Assembly: GCF_001642475.1 (NCBI RefSeq)
Contig: NW_019173995.1
Span: 1-64,000, forward strand
DNA length: 64,000 nt
Direction of reading: 5' to 3'
Origin: Fonsecaea monophora
Lineage: Eukaryota > Ascomycota > Eurotiomycetes > Chaetothyriales > Herpotrichiellaceae
Shown here: piece by piece, positions 32,757-43,693 of the stretch
Layout of the letters: each line of letters starts with the position of its first letter
Numbering within the stretch: the first letter of the stretch is position 1
Notes under the pieces: model-generated
The model's input: only the letters and a program-made list of their open reading frames with translations
What the model was told of the DNA's origin: nothing
The model's database searches: none
Position numbers and translations under genes: made by a program

Positions 32757-33536
32757 ATGGGGTCAATAGAACGAATCATGCCGTTATCACTACCGCGCCG
32801 AACTCACACACTCTCGCGCATCACCAACGAGACCAAGATCCAGGTGTCGCTCTCGCTAGATGGAGGCCCACTCCTCGCATACGAAGCCTCCCAGCATTTC
32901 CCTTCGGCGATATCACCAGCTCAGAAACAGGCACATCCCGACGTCCTGTTTCCTCTGCCCACATCGCACCATGCGACACAGATAACGCCCACTCAGCAGA
33001 TAGCCATATCCACGGGCATTGGATTTCTGGACCACATGCTGCACGCACTGGCGAAGCATGGAGGTTGGTCCCTCGCCATCCGGGCAAGTGGTGATCTGAT
33101 CATCGACGACCACCACACGGCAGAGGACGTCTTTTTGGCGGTCGGATCAGCGTTCAATGCCGCACTGGGGAAACGGACTTCTCTCGTCCGCTTTGGTCGC
33201 GGTGACGCCCCCCTCGACGAAGCCTTGTCGTGGGCGGTCATCGACCTTTCCAACCGACCGTACAGTGTGATAGATTTTGGATTCACCCGCGAGAAGATCG
33301 GCGATTTGAGCACAGAGATGATCACGCATGGTCTCGAGAGTTTTGCACAGGCTGCCAGTGTCACCTTGCATGTAAAGTGTGTTTACGGAAGCAATAACCA
33401 TCACAGGGCGGAAAGCGCTTTCAAGGCGCTGGCAGTGGCTTGCAGACAGGCTTGCGAGAGGAGAGCTGAGGGCGCGGTGGGTAGCGGAGATGTGACGAGT
33501 ACAAAAGGCGTGCTTGGATCGAGTGTGACAGGCTAG
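32757..33536 (+). CDS. HIS3: imidazoleglycerol-phosphate dehydratase
   Basis: Single exon, 259 residues from ATG 32757 (MGSIERIMPLSLPRR). The frame is open from 32616, but that codon is TTG; a second ATG at 32778 is also possible. The two metal-binding signatures are intact: GIGFLDHMLHALAKHGG with DDHHTAEDVFLAVG, and STEMITHGLESFAQAA with NNHHRAESAFKALAVA. The enzyme removes water from imidazole glycerol phosphate, the seventh step of histidine synthesis (hisB in Aspergillus). A loop of about 20 residues in the N-terminal half (AISPAQKQAHPDVLFPLPT) is longer than in yeast, as is usual in filamentous ascomycetes. Convergent with the CenH3 gene, 298 bases between stops. Confidence 0.95.
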   Translation: MGSIERIMPLSLPRRTHTLSRITNETKIQVSLSLDGGPLLAYEASQHFPSAISPAQKQAHPDVLFPLPTSHHATQITPTQQIAISTGIGFLDHMLHALAKHGGWSLAIRASGDLIIDDHHTAEDVFLAVGSAFNAALGKRTSLVRFGRGDAPLDEALSWAVIDLSNRPYSVIDFGFTREKIGDLSTEMITHGLESFAQAASVTLHVKCVYGSNNHHRAESAFKALAVACRQACERRAEGAVGSGDVTSTKGVLGSSVTG

Positions 33537-33834
33537 AATCAAAAACCCAATGGACAGAGCGAGTTTATTTCTGGTATTTGTCTGCTCTTTCAACCCACTA
33601 TGGCGCAAACACGAGTCGAGCGGCAATCCCGCTGACCAAAACAAATTCGCATGCTGCTTTGTAGCACCTTTTTCATACAGACGCCAAACCCAGCCAAACA
33701 CAGGATGTTGCGACACAATCTCCGCCGAGTTGGGTTGACCCCGTATGCCTGTCCTGTAAGACCCGGATAGCAAAACACCAAACAATACCAAGATCTTTGT
33801 GAATCATAAAGTCATGCCAGCTCAATGCATTCGC

Positions 33835-34376
33835 TCAACCCAATCCACCCCAAGCGCCTCGAATCCTTCTCGCTAATTGGATATCCTTCTGCATGATCGT
33901 AACCCGCTTCGCATGGATGGCGCACAGATTTGTGTCTTCGAAGAGATGCACAAGGAATGCCTCGCTCGCTTCTTGCAGGGCCTGAATTGCTTGACTTTGC
34001 CACCGAAGATCTTGCGCAGCGTGGTACGGAAGGATAGAAAGGGCGACTTCTCGGACGAGACGAGCGAAAGGCAGTTTAAGGATTAAGAGGTCGGTGGATT
34101 GCTGATATCTTCGGATTTCTCTGAGTGCGAGTGTTCCAGGTCGATATCTTCGGGGTCGTCGTACGGGTATGGGATCGCCAGCTGTCGAATGTTGTCAGCA
34201 TTTGGGTGTTGTGTGGGTTTATATATATATATATTGATGGGAATGTCTTGGAACTTACGTTGCGCGCGGAGCCGCTTGCCTGATGTTGTTCTAGGTGACG
34301 GGTTCACTCGTTGAGCCTGTCCTCTTTTGGGGGTAAGAGGTCCTGAGCGTCGCCGGATGCTTTTTGTCTGAGCCAT
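33835..34376 (-). CDS. centromeric histone H3 variant (CenH3, CENP-A/Cse4)
   Basis: Two exons on the minus strand: 34376-34259 and 34181-33835, with a 77-base intron containing an (AT)n tract. The product is 154 residues. The N-tail (MAQTKSIRRRSGPLTPKRG) differs from the canonical ARTKQTARKS tail after the first few residues. The histone fold is unmistakable: RRYRPGTLALREIRRYQQST, then LPFARLVREVALSILPYH, DLRWQSQAIQALQEASEAF, HLFEDTNLCAIHAKRVTI and QLARRIRGAWGGLG. Loop 1 is longer than in canonical H3, and the C-terminal end after RRIRG is hydrophobic, both marks of CENP-A proteins. It replaces H3 in centromeric nucleosomes and recruits the kinetochore. The open frame that simply continues exon 2 in another phase stops early; the phase used here restores the whole fold. 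Confidence 0.93.
34221..34234. repeat. AT dinucleotide microsatellite inside the CenH3 intron
   Basis: Seven AT units in the only intron of the CenH3 gene, between donor and branch site, so length variation would not touch the protein. Confidence 0.85.
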
Positions 34377-35104
34377 GTATACAACGTCGTGGGTGGTCGA
34401 CTTGGGACTGAGTCAAAAGTAAGGGAAACCAATAGAGGGCGCGGGATCTCGTGACTGGACGCGCGAGTATCAGCTGGTTCTGGAAGTCGACAGAGATGGC
34501 TGCATGGACTCCGAAGTCAATGGTTGCTGGCGGGCCGTAATAGTCTAGAGTAACTGGGTGAGGCTCAACAGATCAGATGCGTGCGCGGGCATATGAAGGT
34601 CGCGTCTACAGACATCATTCTCCGCGCGTTACGAAAGACCCACCACCCACAACTCGGTACAAGTCGGCATCGGGCCCGCTTTACTGAACGGTCGCTTCAC
34701 CTGCCTAATACGATGACTTCATTCCTCGCCGTTCCTTTCTTCGGAGCCATGCGCGCCGCAGTTGCTGTGGTTCGACATCATTCCATTCCATACATCCCGC
34801 CAGCCCCCAAAGTAAAGCCTGCTCGAACCTCGCCATCCTATGTTCTTCATGATGATGTCTCATTCCCACTGAGAAGAGGCCACCTAAACACCTAACCTCT
34901 CTCTACCGCTACATGAACCTTTCCTTTCCTATACTATCTCCAACTCCGCCAGCAGATCACTTGTACCATGACTACTCGGACCTACGTTCCCCGATCTTGA
35001 CTCAGTCCGTACTATCGCCTATCTACACCATCGTCCAGAGTCCCGAATTCCTCTCAGACTTTTCTCGCACCATCCTCCCATTTTTTGACCTGATACCTTG
35101 GATA
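34377..35104. promoter_or_regulatory. divergent promoter region, CenH3 and Derlin
   Basis: 728 bases between outward-facing starts. The Derlin reading frame is open back to an ATG at 34913, which would add 64 residues; I treat that part as 5' leader because it has no Derlin-like content. Confidence 0.4.
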
Positions 35105-35914
35105 ATGGCCGCGATACTTGGGGGTGGGGGTGAAGATGGCCTCGGCCAACTGGGGCAGTTTCCCCTCGAACAGTGGTTTTTTGAGATGCCGCCTTGCACC
35201 CGGTACTGGACGACGGCAACGGTTATTACATCTATATTGTTGCAGTGCAAAGTCATCACGCCATTTCAGTTGTTTTATTCATGGCGTGCCGTCTACTATA
35301 AGTCGCAGGTGGGTGCATATGTCTATAACGGCCAAGCGTGCATTTGCTAACGTTCCCAGTATTGGCGACTGTTAACTACGTTCATATACTTTGGTCCGCC
35401 GTCACTGGACCTAGCCTTCCATGTGTTCTTCCTTCAGCGATATTCTCGACTGCTAGAACAAGGCTCTGGGGCCTCACCAGCTGTCTTCTCTTGGCTGCTG
35501 TTATACGCATGCACGTCGCTGCTAGCCTTGAGCTCACTTACTACATCCATCCCATTCCTGGGCTCGGCGCTATCCAGCACTCTTGTATACATCTGGTCAC
35601 GACGTAACCCCGACACTCGACTGAGTTTTCTCGGCGTTCTTGTCTTCACCGCCCCTTATCTCCCGTGGGTTCTAATGGCCTTCCACATGTTTATGCATGG
35701 AAGCATTCCCAAGGACGAGATACTCGGTGTGATCGTGGGCCATGTCTATTACTTCTTCGCGGATGTTTGGCCTGGTTTGCATGAGGGCCAACGACCGTTG
35801 GACCCTCCTGATTTCTGGGTCCGCTTATGGGAGGGTCGACGCGACGAAACTGGTGTGCGAAACATTGACGGTGACGTGGCAGCTGCAGCAACTCGGCCGG
35901 GCGAAGTACGGTGA
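35105..35914 (+). CDS. Derlin, ER-associated degradation membrane protein
   Basis: Two exons: 35105-35308 and 35360-35914, with a 51-base phase-0 intron that has a GCTAAC branch site. The product is 252 residues. A Gly-rich start (MAAILGGGGEDG) leads to the signature LEQWFFEMPPCTRYWTTATV, then FYSWRAVYYKSQYWRLLTTFIYFGPPSLD. Several membrane segments follow, with the YFFADVWP motif near the end. Derlins are inactive relatives of rhomboid proteases that help move misfolded proteins out of the ER with Hrd1 and Cdc48. Both the WR and G-x3-G-like positions of the rhomboid fold can be seen; no catalytic serine is expected. Upstream ATG at 34913 is an alternative start. Confidence 0.92.
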
Positions 35915-38294
35915 TAACAAGCTGGACCCTGGATTTGAACAACAACCGTCGAATTTCTCAACCTGTTGCGACCGGGATTGATAACACCAATAGAACCTGG
36001 CTGTGGATTACACATAGGTACAGCAAAACAGAATAGACCTGTCATTACTCAACACTCGAAATTCATCTGGATATGAATATCAACTTATTATTCACGTGGA
36101 TTTGTATCTGAAATGCCTTCACTGTAGCCCGCCCACAGAAGTCAAAATGGGTGGCACGCCAGAGACCAGCACTTCCTAGCGTTGCTCTTCATCTTCAGGG
36201 ATACTCCAATTGATCTTCGACAGCTGGATGAGAGAGCAAATAATTTGTGCGTCGTTCATGTGCGCGCATACTCTGCTCTACAATACGAAATCAAGATTAC
36301 GGAGAACAAATACCTCAGAACCTTAAGCAAGGAGCAGCTCAACCTCTGTGGAGAGCTAGATACCTGGTGAGAGAGACTCGGCTCTTTCGAGGTACGTTGG
36401 AGAACTATACTTCTCGGGGCCATTGCAACCAGTCAAGTCCTTGGCAACTCGGATTGATGGACAGGGTTGTTGGACAGCATATTCCAAGAGATCAGGACAC
36501 TTCACTAGGAAAAGAGCGTGACATTGATCCTACCTACACCGCTCGCTTGATTCGGCGAGGCTGCAACTTCGACCTCTGGCAGATCAACCCCGAAGCCTCA
36601 AAGATTAGACTGAATGATCAAGTCGATTTGTCTGATCAACGATTGTACGACACGGTCTACTGCTGCGCTCTGCGTTTGATCACTGGGCAAAAGTTCTACA
36701 GCCAGTGATGCATGATTGATGTACTTGGAACCAAAGTTTCGCAGACTCTGCGCGATTTGCCACAATAGCAAACGAGAAATATTAAGAGCTGAGTGGCTAT
36801 CCACGTCTTTGGAATCGAACTTTGCAACAATATGTGGCCCACATGCTGAGAAGGGCATATAAACGGTTCCATCAAAACACCCCAGAGTCGGACGGATCCT
36901 TGCAATATCAAAGCTTGATCTTTCTGGTCACGGCGAGTTTCCATCGGATCTACTTTGTACCACGCTTTCTTTCTTTGACACAAGATGCGAACGTATTTGT
37001 TGAGAGACGTCTTCTTGAAAATCTCCGCTGGGTTGATCTCTACACCGGGCGAGTGCCTATAAACATGAGCTCTGCCGTTGACCAATCTACAATACTTTCT
37101 TCCCTCTTTCCGAGATATCTCTTTCTCTATCTTTTGCCTTATACTGTCCTTGAACCCTCCGGTTCTCTCCTTTTGTCTCTCACTTGGACCATCCTCCGTC
37201 ATCTCGCTCTGCGCTTGAGCCCCCTGTCGCAGTGCCCTGTGCCTTGCCTTGACTCCACCTATCTATTCTTATCCTTTTTATACATTGAAACCATCCGAAC
37301 CCTCACCCTGAACCTCGTCCCGTATTCTAACCGCCAACAAATTTTGATCAGCACGTCACTGTTGATCAGAAATAAACAGATTCCTATTTCACCAGGCCCT
37401 ATTTTCACATTTTGTGTGTGTGACCTTGCACTTCGCACACGAGACCACCAATTTTTTGTTCTTGTTCCAAAAAGGAGAAGAAAAAAAACTTGTGTCGATC
37501 TATGGCCTTTACACTACCGCCACTGATGCGAGGAAACATGACAAAACTTTTTCATCATTCGCTCTTTTTTGTTTTTGGCCTTGCCGCAAAGCATTGGAGA
37601 AGAAGTTTTACTGTCGTGTCTCGGTGCCTCTTTGGGAGGAGGAGGTAGGAGGAGGTATGAGGGAGAAGAGGGAGATTATTTGCCTGTTTATTCGTTTGGC
37701 TGGCTGGTGGCGTCCTGACCTTGGTTCTGTTCACCTACCATGCCAGCATACCACTATCACAAGGGCTCGTGGATCGTTGATACTACCTCGTGAGATACAA
37801 TACACACATCCCGCACATGGACAGATGGCCATTCTGTAGGAGAGGGGGTGTCTGGCATTCCGGCGCCTGGAGCCGAAATACTCGAGCTACCAACATCGCT
37901 TCGAACCGAGACGCTCTTTATTGTATGTACTGTAGGATGTGTGGGAAACCTGTGGGTCTGGTGGCCACAGAATCACAAGTGCAATGGTACTCTGGAGGAA
38001 CTGCTCAGTTCGTATTCCTTTGTCTGCTCTATGGGGTCTGTGGATGGCAAGCAAAGAGTGAATATGAGACGCGGCGGGTCTGTCTATCTGCCTTGCTACT
38101 GTCGGAACTGAAGAAACACGAATCCACTCGTCAATCGTGCATCATGTTTCTAAACCGAAAGTTGGTCTTCCTTGCCTGTCATACTATCATGCACAACATC
38201 CACTTGTCATCCGAACTGTCATTGTTGGTATCATCATCACATCCGCTCAACCAGAAGCAACGTCTTGCAACGGCGAGAATGTCGACGCATTGCT
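35915..38294. other. gene-poor region of 2.4 kb between Derlin and eEF1-gamma
   Basis: Open frames up to about 234 residues occur (for example on + around 36822-37526), but they are pyrimidine-rich, cross into other frames and resemble no family. The stretch 37080-37330 looks like a CT-rich transcribed leader, yet no start codon with a plausible protein follows. A non-coding transcript is possible but not supported. Confidence 0.45.
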
Positions 38295-39857
38295 TTACTT
38301 GAAGACCTTGCCGTCAGCCCACTCGTACGTCTTGCCATTGACCTCAATTGGCTTGTCCCAAGACCATTGGTCCTCGACGAATGCCTTGTCTTCGGGCTTG
38401 CTGGGATCAAGCTTGGTGAACTCGTAGCTCTCCCAATCTGGGGCGACGTCAAATGCGGGTAGAGCTTCGTCACCACGGACCAGGAAAGCGCCCTGGATGA
38501 CCGAATCGTTGGCCTTTCCGTACACGGAGGCAGCGCCAAAGAGGTATTTGCGGGACGCTTCAAGGCGATTGAAGAATCCACCTGGTTCAACACTTAGCTG
38601 AATGTTTCACCGTGAAAGCGGTGGCATGAAGGGGGACGACTTACCAATGAGGTTTGATGACATGAAAGTCAGTGTCAACTCGTCGTTGTACTTGTAATCA
38701 ATCTTCCACAACGAATACTCCTCTGGTTTGTAGTGCTCCCAGAACCAAGGCAATGCCACTGAACGAGTATCCTCATTGGAATACTTTCTCTTCCAGTCAT
38801 CGAGAATCAAGGTCGGCTTCGGTAGTGCCTCGAGAGGATGCTTGGCTTTGACCTCTGGTTTGGCCTCCTCTTCCTCCTCTGGTTCCTCCTTGGCGGGTTT
38901 CTTCTCGGCCTTCTCCGGTGCAGGAGCCTTAGCAGGCTTTGCTTCCTTCTTGGGTGGGGTATACTTCACGGCCTCTTCGACCAAGATTGGCTCGGGAATG
39001 ATGGCCTTCCAGATGGGTTGGTTTGTAATGGTCTCAAACCAACGTGTGGTGTTGGGATTCTCTGCACGCCATTCCTTGTCGAGGACATATTGGAAACCGC
39101 GGGACATTTGCGAGGTCACATACAGGTCAGCAAGAGTGATACGCTCTCCGACCAGGAAGGTGTGAATGAGGAAGTGTTGTTCAAGAGCATTGATAGCATC
39201 AGAAGCAGCTTTCTTGTGGTCATCAACCGACTTCTTGTTGTAGGGAACCTTGCCAATCAAAGGGCTAAACCACCCAGAAAGGTTGGGGAGGATTTCGCTG
39301 TTGGAGAAGGACATCCATCGCACAATGGAAGCATAGTCTTGCTTGGTTTTCCCAAGGAGAGTGGTCTTGTCGTTCTGCGAGGCGACTGCGATCAATTGTC
39401 AGCGGAACTCCTGCATGTCCAGTTCGCCAAGGGGTACCAAATAAGGGCTAGGAAACAAAGCCTCTCAGAGTTCAATGTAGTCAACAAGGAATATTCAGAC
39501 AGGGATAACTGAATATGATAATATGGCTCATCTTTGAAGGCAGGAAATGACAAACATGGAACTGCGGGGCTAGACTCACAATAGATGGCAATGGCAATAG
39601 ACTCAGTCAAGACGAAGCCATTGGAGCCAACAAAGGTCGGGATTCGTGACAGAGGGTTCAGCTTGCGATATTCAGGATCCGTGACGGGGGTCCTGGTCTC
39701 GACGAGTTCGATGTCAAGGTTGTTCTCCTTTGCGACCGCCAAAAGGGCAGTGCTGCGGGCGTTTTCCTACAGGAGTGAAGTCAGTAACGCTTGGCTCTCT
39801 GTAAATGTCCATCTGCGTAGGGCTTACCTTGAAGCCGTAGAGCTTGCCGAACGACAT
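38295..39857 (-). CDS. translation elongation factor 1-gamma (eEF1B gamma)
   Basis: Four exons on the minus strand: 39857-39828, 39766-39580, 39385-38645 and 38581-38295. Introns are 61, 194 and 63 bases; the long one ends in a GCTGAC branch site and GATCGCAG. The product is 414 residues. It starts MSFGKLYGFKENARSTALLA. A glutathione-transferase-like domain covers roughly 1-210, with LADLYVTSQMSRGFQY in the helical half. A Lys/Pro/Glu hinge follows (about 215-255), and the conserved eEF1-gamma domain from LPKPTLILDDWKRKYSNEDT runs to the end (YEWADGKVFK). The protein anchors the eEF1B guanine-exchange complex that recharges eEF1A. The first exon is only 30 bases. Divergent from the uS9m gene across 290 bases. 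Confidence 0.95.
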
Positions 39858-40147
39858 GTTGAATCTGGGTACGAACGTCACTCGGGGAAGAAGAATGGAA
39901 TAGAGGTAGTAGAGTTGTCGTGAGGCAAGCGAAATTCAAGTCACAAACAAATTTTTGAGGTCAGTCATAAGTTCCCGCTTTTTGCAGCGCAGGCTCCTAA
40001 AAAGGCTTGGCGGAATGTGTGCCCGATCTCCAAGCTCCAACCTCACCAAACTTCTTCACTCACGAAGTGCCATTGGGTTTGCGCTGGATTTTTCCAGGCA
40101 ATCAATCTGCAAGCCATGATCTGTCAGAGTCTTCTTCTCAGCAGGTG

Positions 40148-41164
40148 ATGAAACACCTCCCTCTGAACATGGCGCGACCCTCAGCGCGGGCCTTCCCGTC
40201 CACCATCTCGTTCATCTGTCGCCAATGTCGACTCCATGACAAAATCCAATTGACAGCTCATCGTCAATGGATCCAGCCTCTCGGAAGATACCAGGGCTTC
40301 TCTACGACAACACATTCTGCCGCAGAGGTTCAGATCCGTGCTGCGCCCGAGATAGACATTGACGACTCTACATCTCTTCCTGCTCGAATCCTTCCACGAT
40401 CTCCCTCCTATTTCACAGCCTCTCCGGTCTTCAACGATCACCTTTTACTGTTACAATCACTCGTCAAGAAACACGCATCGCTACCAACAGCTCCTCCAGA
40501 CCAGATACTGCGGCCTGCTTGGCTGAAGCTAAATCAATACCGAAGCTCAACAGGCGAACAGGTGGCTGCTTCAAAATATTCAAAAGTGCTGGTTCTCTTG
40601 ACTCGGTTGAACAAGATTCATCCCAGATATTGTCCCAAGGAAGTGAAGCAAATCCTGACGCGATTCCGACGTCCCGGCTCCGAAGAGATACAGAAGGCAA
40701 AGCCTGGCAAGATCGACGAGTATGGCAGGTCTATCGGTATAGGACGAAGGAAAGAGTCCTCTGCGAAGGTGTATCTGGTGGAAGGTACTGGAGACGTAAT
40801 GGTCAATGGACGCAGCATCGTACAAGCATTCCCACGACCTCACGACCGAGAGAGCGCACTGTGGGCGTTGAAGATCACACAAAGAATGGACAAGTACAAC
40901 GTTTTTGCATTGGTATCTGGTGGAGGGATTACCGGTCAGGCCGAGTCCCTCACATTGGCTCTTGCCAAGGCTCTGCTGGTACACGAACCAGCACTGAAGC
41001 CAGCTCTGCGACGAGGTAAGCGAAGTTTTCTCCCAGCTTGTGTTCACTCGCAGTCTCTAATTCTTAATCCAGCCGGCTGTGTTACTTCGGACCCGAGACG
41101 CGTCGAACGCAAGAAGCCAGGTCGACTCAAGGCACGGAAGAAGCCCGCTTGGGTCAAACGGTGA
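40148..41164 (+). CDS. mitochondrial small-subunit ribosomal protein uS9m (MRPS9)
   Basis: Two exons: 40148-41015 and 41073-41164. The 57-base intron contains no in-frame stop. The spliced product is 319 residues. The frame runs back to TTG 40007; ATG is at 40148, with another at 40169. The N-terminus is Arg/Ser-rich with hydrophobic patches, consistent with mitochondrial import. The S9 core starts at GIGRRKESSAKVYLVEG, continues RPHDRESALWALKITQ, FALVSGGGITGQAESL, and after the splice reads AGCVTSDPRRVERKKPG and KARKKPAWVKR, the universal S9 tail whose last Arg reaches the P-site tRNA. Splicing restores the LRRAG junction expected from bacterial S9. Confidence 0.93.
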   Translation: MKHLPLNMARPSARAFPSTISFICRQCRLHDKIQLTAHRQWIQPLGRYQGFSTTTHSAAEVQIRAAPEIDIDDSTSLPARILPRSPSYFTASPVFNDHLLLLQSLVKKHASLPTAPPDQILRPAWLKLNQYRSSTGEQVAASKYSKVLVLLTRLNKIHPRYCPKEVKQILTRFRRPGSEEIQKAKPGKIDEYGRSIGIGRRKESSAKVYLVEGTGDVMVNGRSIVQAFPRPHDRESALWALKITQRMDKYNVFALVSGGGITGQAESLTLALAKALLVHEPALKPALRRGKRSFLPACVHSQSLILNPAGCVTSDPRRVERKKPGRLKARKKPAWVKR

Positions 41165-43114
41165 GGAGTCGGGACGCGCCAGTGGTACTTCAGTGGTACT
41201 TTCTTGTACATCATTGTATCAAGTGCTCCGTGTACATTGGGTGTTCATGCCAGATCTTGTGCAACCAGACCACGATCCTCTCGGGTACAGATCGCAAGAG
41301 GGGGTGGCCTCCAATCTATGGTCATTACTACGGTTTCAACCTGGGGCAGAGGTCTTCTGGTTCGTGGCTCCAAGGAGGAGTAACATGTAATTTGGCACTT
41401 GGATTTTCACCGTCTGGCACAATGGCTCGACATGCTCCGTGGCGGAATTCGGTGCCAAACCACTGGATTGGCATTGTTAAGACCTTGTCAGCCCTGTAGG
41501 CAGAGTAACACACATGCAGACACGACTTCGTGCAGACAGATTGTGCATTGGTTGACGCGGCCGGCATTGATCATGGCGGTCCTCACGTGCCTCAGCCTTG
41601 ATTCCCGATACATGAGCCCATCCTGATCGATGCATTTTCCTTCTCTTCTGATCCCCGGCGTGTCGCGTCGCACCAATTCTGGTTCCATTTACGCTGGTTG
41701 CCCTTTTGATTCTGACTGCACCAATCTCACGATTACCAAGAGGGTCTGTCGACAGTCTCAACGGTCCTGCAAGCGAGCTGTCAGATGCCCAGCGACTCGA
41801 CCGTGATATATCCTGCAGGCTGCAGCCGACACCGTTGTGGTGATCCCTTAAGCGAGATTCCGGCAGATCCCTTTGCAAGACTTCGGCCTGATGGAAGAGT
41901 GACTTGCACATGTCGAGTCACTAACACTATTCTGAGCCTAGCTTCGCGCCCTGCACGCTGCACGCAACTTCGCAAAATAGAACGAATGGTTTGCATCCTG
42001 GCCCAGTGGAGCCGTTGCTGGGGACTTGGGAGGCTCGTTGCCCCGAGGCTGCATCGGAACTCGTCTTCCAGAAAAGAGGTAGGACCTGTTTTTGACCTGA
42101 AACGCATGTGCCAAAATCTGACGGGTACATACCTAGAGGGGCAGTATTCGAACCCTCACCATAAGCACCACGGGGATTCCGCCGAGTGGCCGCCAGCAAT
42201 AATTGAAGGCTCGCATTCACAAATGAGACTTCGCCGCTCTAGCTTTCCAAGTCCAAACCGACGGGAAAATGACCATAACGAGCCTCGCTCAACCCGCGTC
42301 GCTACAGCTCGCGTCATGATACTGGACCAACTGTTTGTGGTCGAAGTGCGGTACATGTCAACAAGGACCGAGCCACAGCGAACATGAAACGAAGCGCTGA
42401 AACGCGCCCTCTAAGCCACACGCTAAACGGAGTCTCCAAGATGATCCCAGCCCCGGTGCGGCTCGGAAATATACCATCAGTCAACCCCGCAAGAGCAAAA
42501 TGAAGATACCCATCGGCGTTTATGACCACCGCCATGCCTTGAACCCGTTTAGACCGTGCTCGGCAGTAAGAGCCACAAGTCGGAATGAGTTCAATCTTAG
42601 GAATTCCATTTAGAAAAGTACGATGTTCCTGTCGGGTTGCGGAGATCTTCAGGAACCTAAGCCACCCAGGGAACCGGGTGTGAAACACATGCATGCTGCA
42701 GGACTCCTTGTTCCCACTCGACCGCTGTCACACGGGTATGCCAATAATGCATCTGAAATTGTGTCAAAGATATCATTGGCGTGAGAGTCCCAAGGCCACC
42801 TTGTCGCGTCCGCACCTATGCACACGAGTACGGCTGCAGGTCCGGCCTCAAGGGTCGAAAACTGGAGCCAAAACAACAAGTGGACGCCTTGATTCGAACT
42901 ATTTGCATGACACGGAGATTGTAATCCCAATAACGAGGTGGAAAGACCAAAAACCAAACAGTCTCACAAGATGTGCTTTCAATACAGAGAAGGGGGGGGG
43001 TATGTCTGGGAAGCAAACGTGGCTTCAGCAACCATATGACAGGTCAGGCGTGGGGACTTGAAATGCATTTGTCTCTGACACAGGCACATCACGTACATTT
43101 CGCCAGCTGGAAGC
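41165..43114. other. gene-poor region of about 2 kb
   Basis: No supported gene. A pol III B-box-like sequence (GGTTCGAATAC, minus strand) lies near 42145-42160, but no acceptor stem or D-arm can be formed around it. A G-run occurs near 42993-43000. Confidence 0.5.
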
Positions 43115-43693
43115 TCACCAGATCGTTGGGTCGATGTTACCACTGTTGCCATCCGACTGGCTGACGAGGCTCGGCTCGATGACGCCTCTAGATCGAGGAA
43201 CGTACTCGTACACGGCCAACAGGTCACTGTCGGGATAGAGTCGAACAATGCCCTTGACTTGTTCCATCGACGTGGTCGGACAACTGCCTTTGGGTATAAA
43301 CTCGCCATTGGGACGATTTCCAAGGCAAAGGAAAGCTTTCCAGAACGGTACCACAGTGTATACACTGTGATTCTGTTCGGAACCCTCCGACCACTATGTA
43401 CCTAGGAAACGCGTCTCGCGATAGGACACGAGAGCTTTTCACGCGCTTGCGAGATCACATTTCGTGTCGTCAATCAGGACATCCATCACAGTTTGGGTTT
43501 TGATCAAAGGATTTTCTGACCGGAGGAATCGTGTGCACACAGCGGCGGTGCAATCCGAGCATTGCTCGAATCCTCGACGACGGTGCCATCCGTCAAACGG
43601 CGGTTGTACAGCTGACCACTGGTCTTGTGTGACACCAACACATCCCCCGAGTCCAACTTGATGGGGCTTCGGTGGTAATCTCTCGAGGATCAA
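43115..43693 (-). CDS. candidate small Cys-containing gene, unrecognised (start unresolved)
   Basis: Two adjacent minus-strand frames look protein-like and can be joined. Frame A (43693-43443) contains GCVGVTQDQWSAVQPPFDGW, FEQCSDCTAAVCTRF and VMDVLIDDTKCDLASA. Frame B (43364-43115) contains VYTVVPFWKAFLCLGNRPNG, KGSCPTTSMEQVKGIVRLYP and ends NSGNIDPTIW. A GT...CACAG intron (43442-43365, 78 bases) would fuse them in frame. No ATG opens frame A, since a stop lies directly before its first TTG codon, so an upstream exon would be needed. No family is recognised. It may be a small secreted protein, a decaying gene or chance. Confidence 0.3.

Noticed and set aside
34083..34376. 97-residue minus-strand protein ending SNPPTS
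   Set aside because: Wrong phase across the CenH3 intron; the other phase gives the entire histone fold.
34913..35104. 64-residue N-terminal extension of Derlin
   Set aside because: It starts with ATG and is in frame, but contains no Derlin-like sequence; family members begin directly at the Gly-rich start used here.
36822..37526. 234-residue plus-strand frame
   Set aside because: Translation of a pyrimidine-rich leader-like tract; Leu/Ser/Tyr-rich without repeats, domains or a coherent start.
42140..42165. tRNA-like B box GGTTCGAATAC on the minus strand
   Set aside because: No T-stem pairing, D-arm or acceptor stem can be drawn around it.
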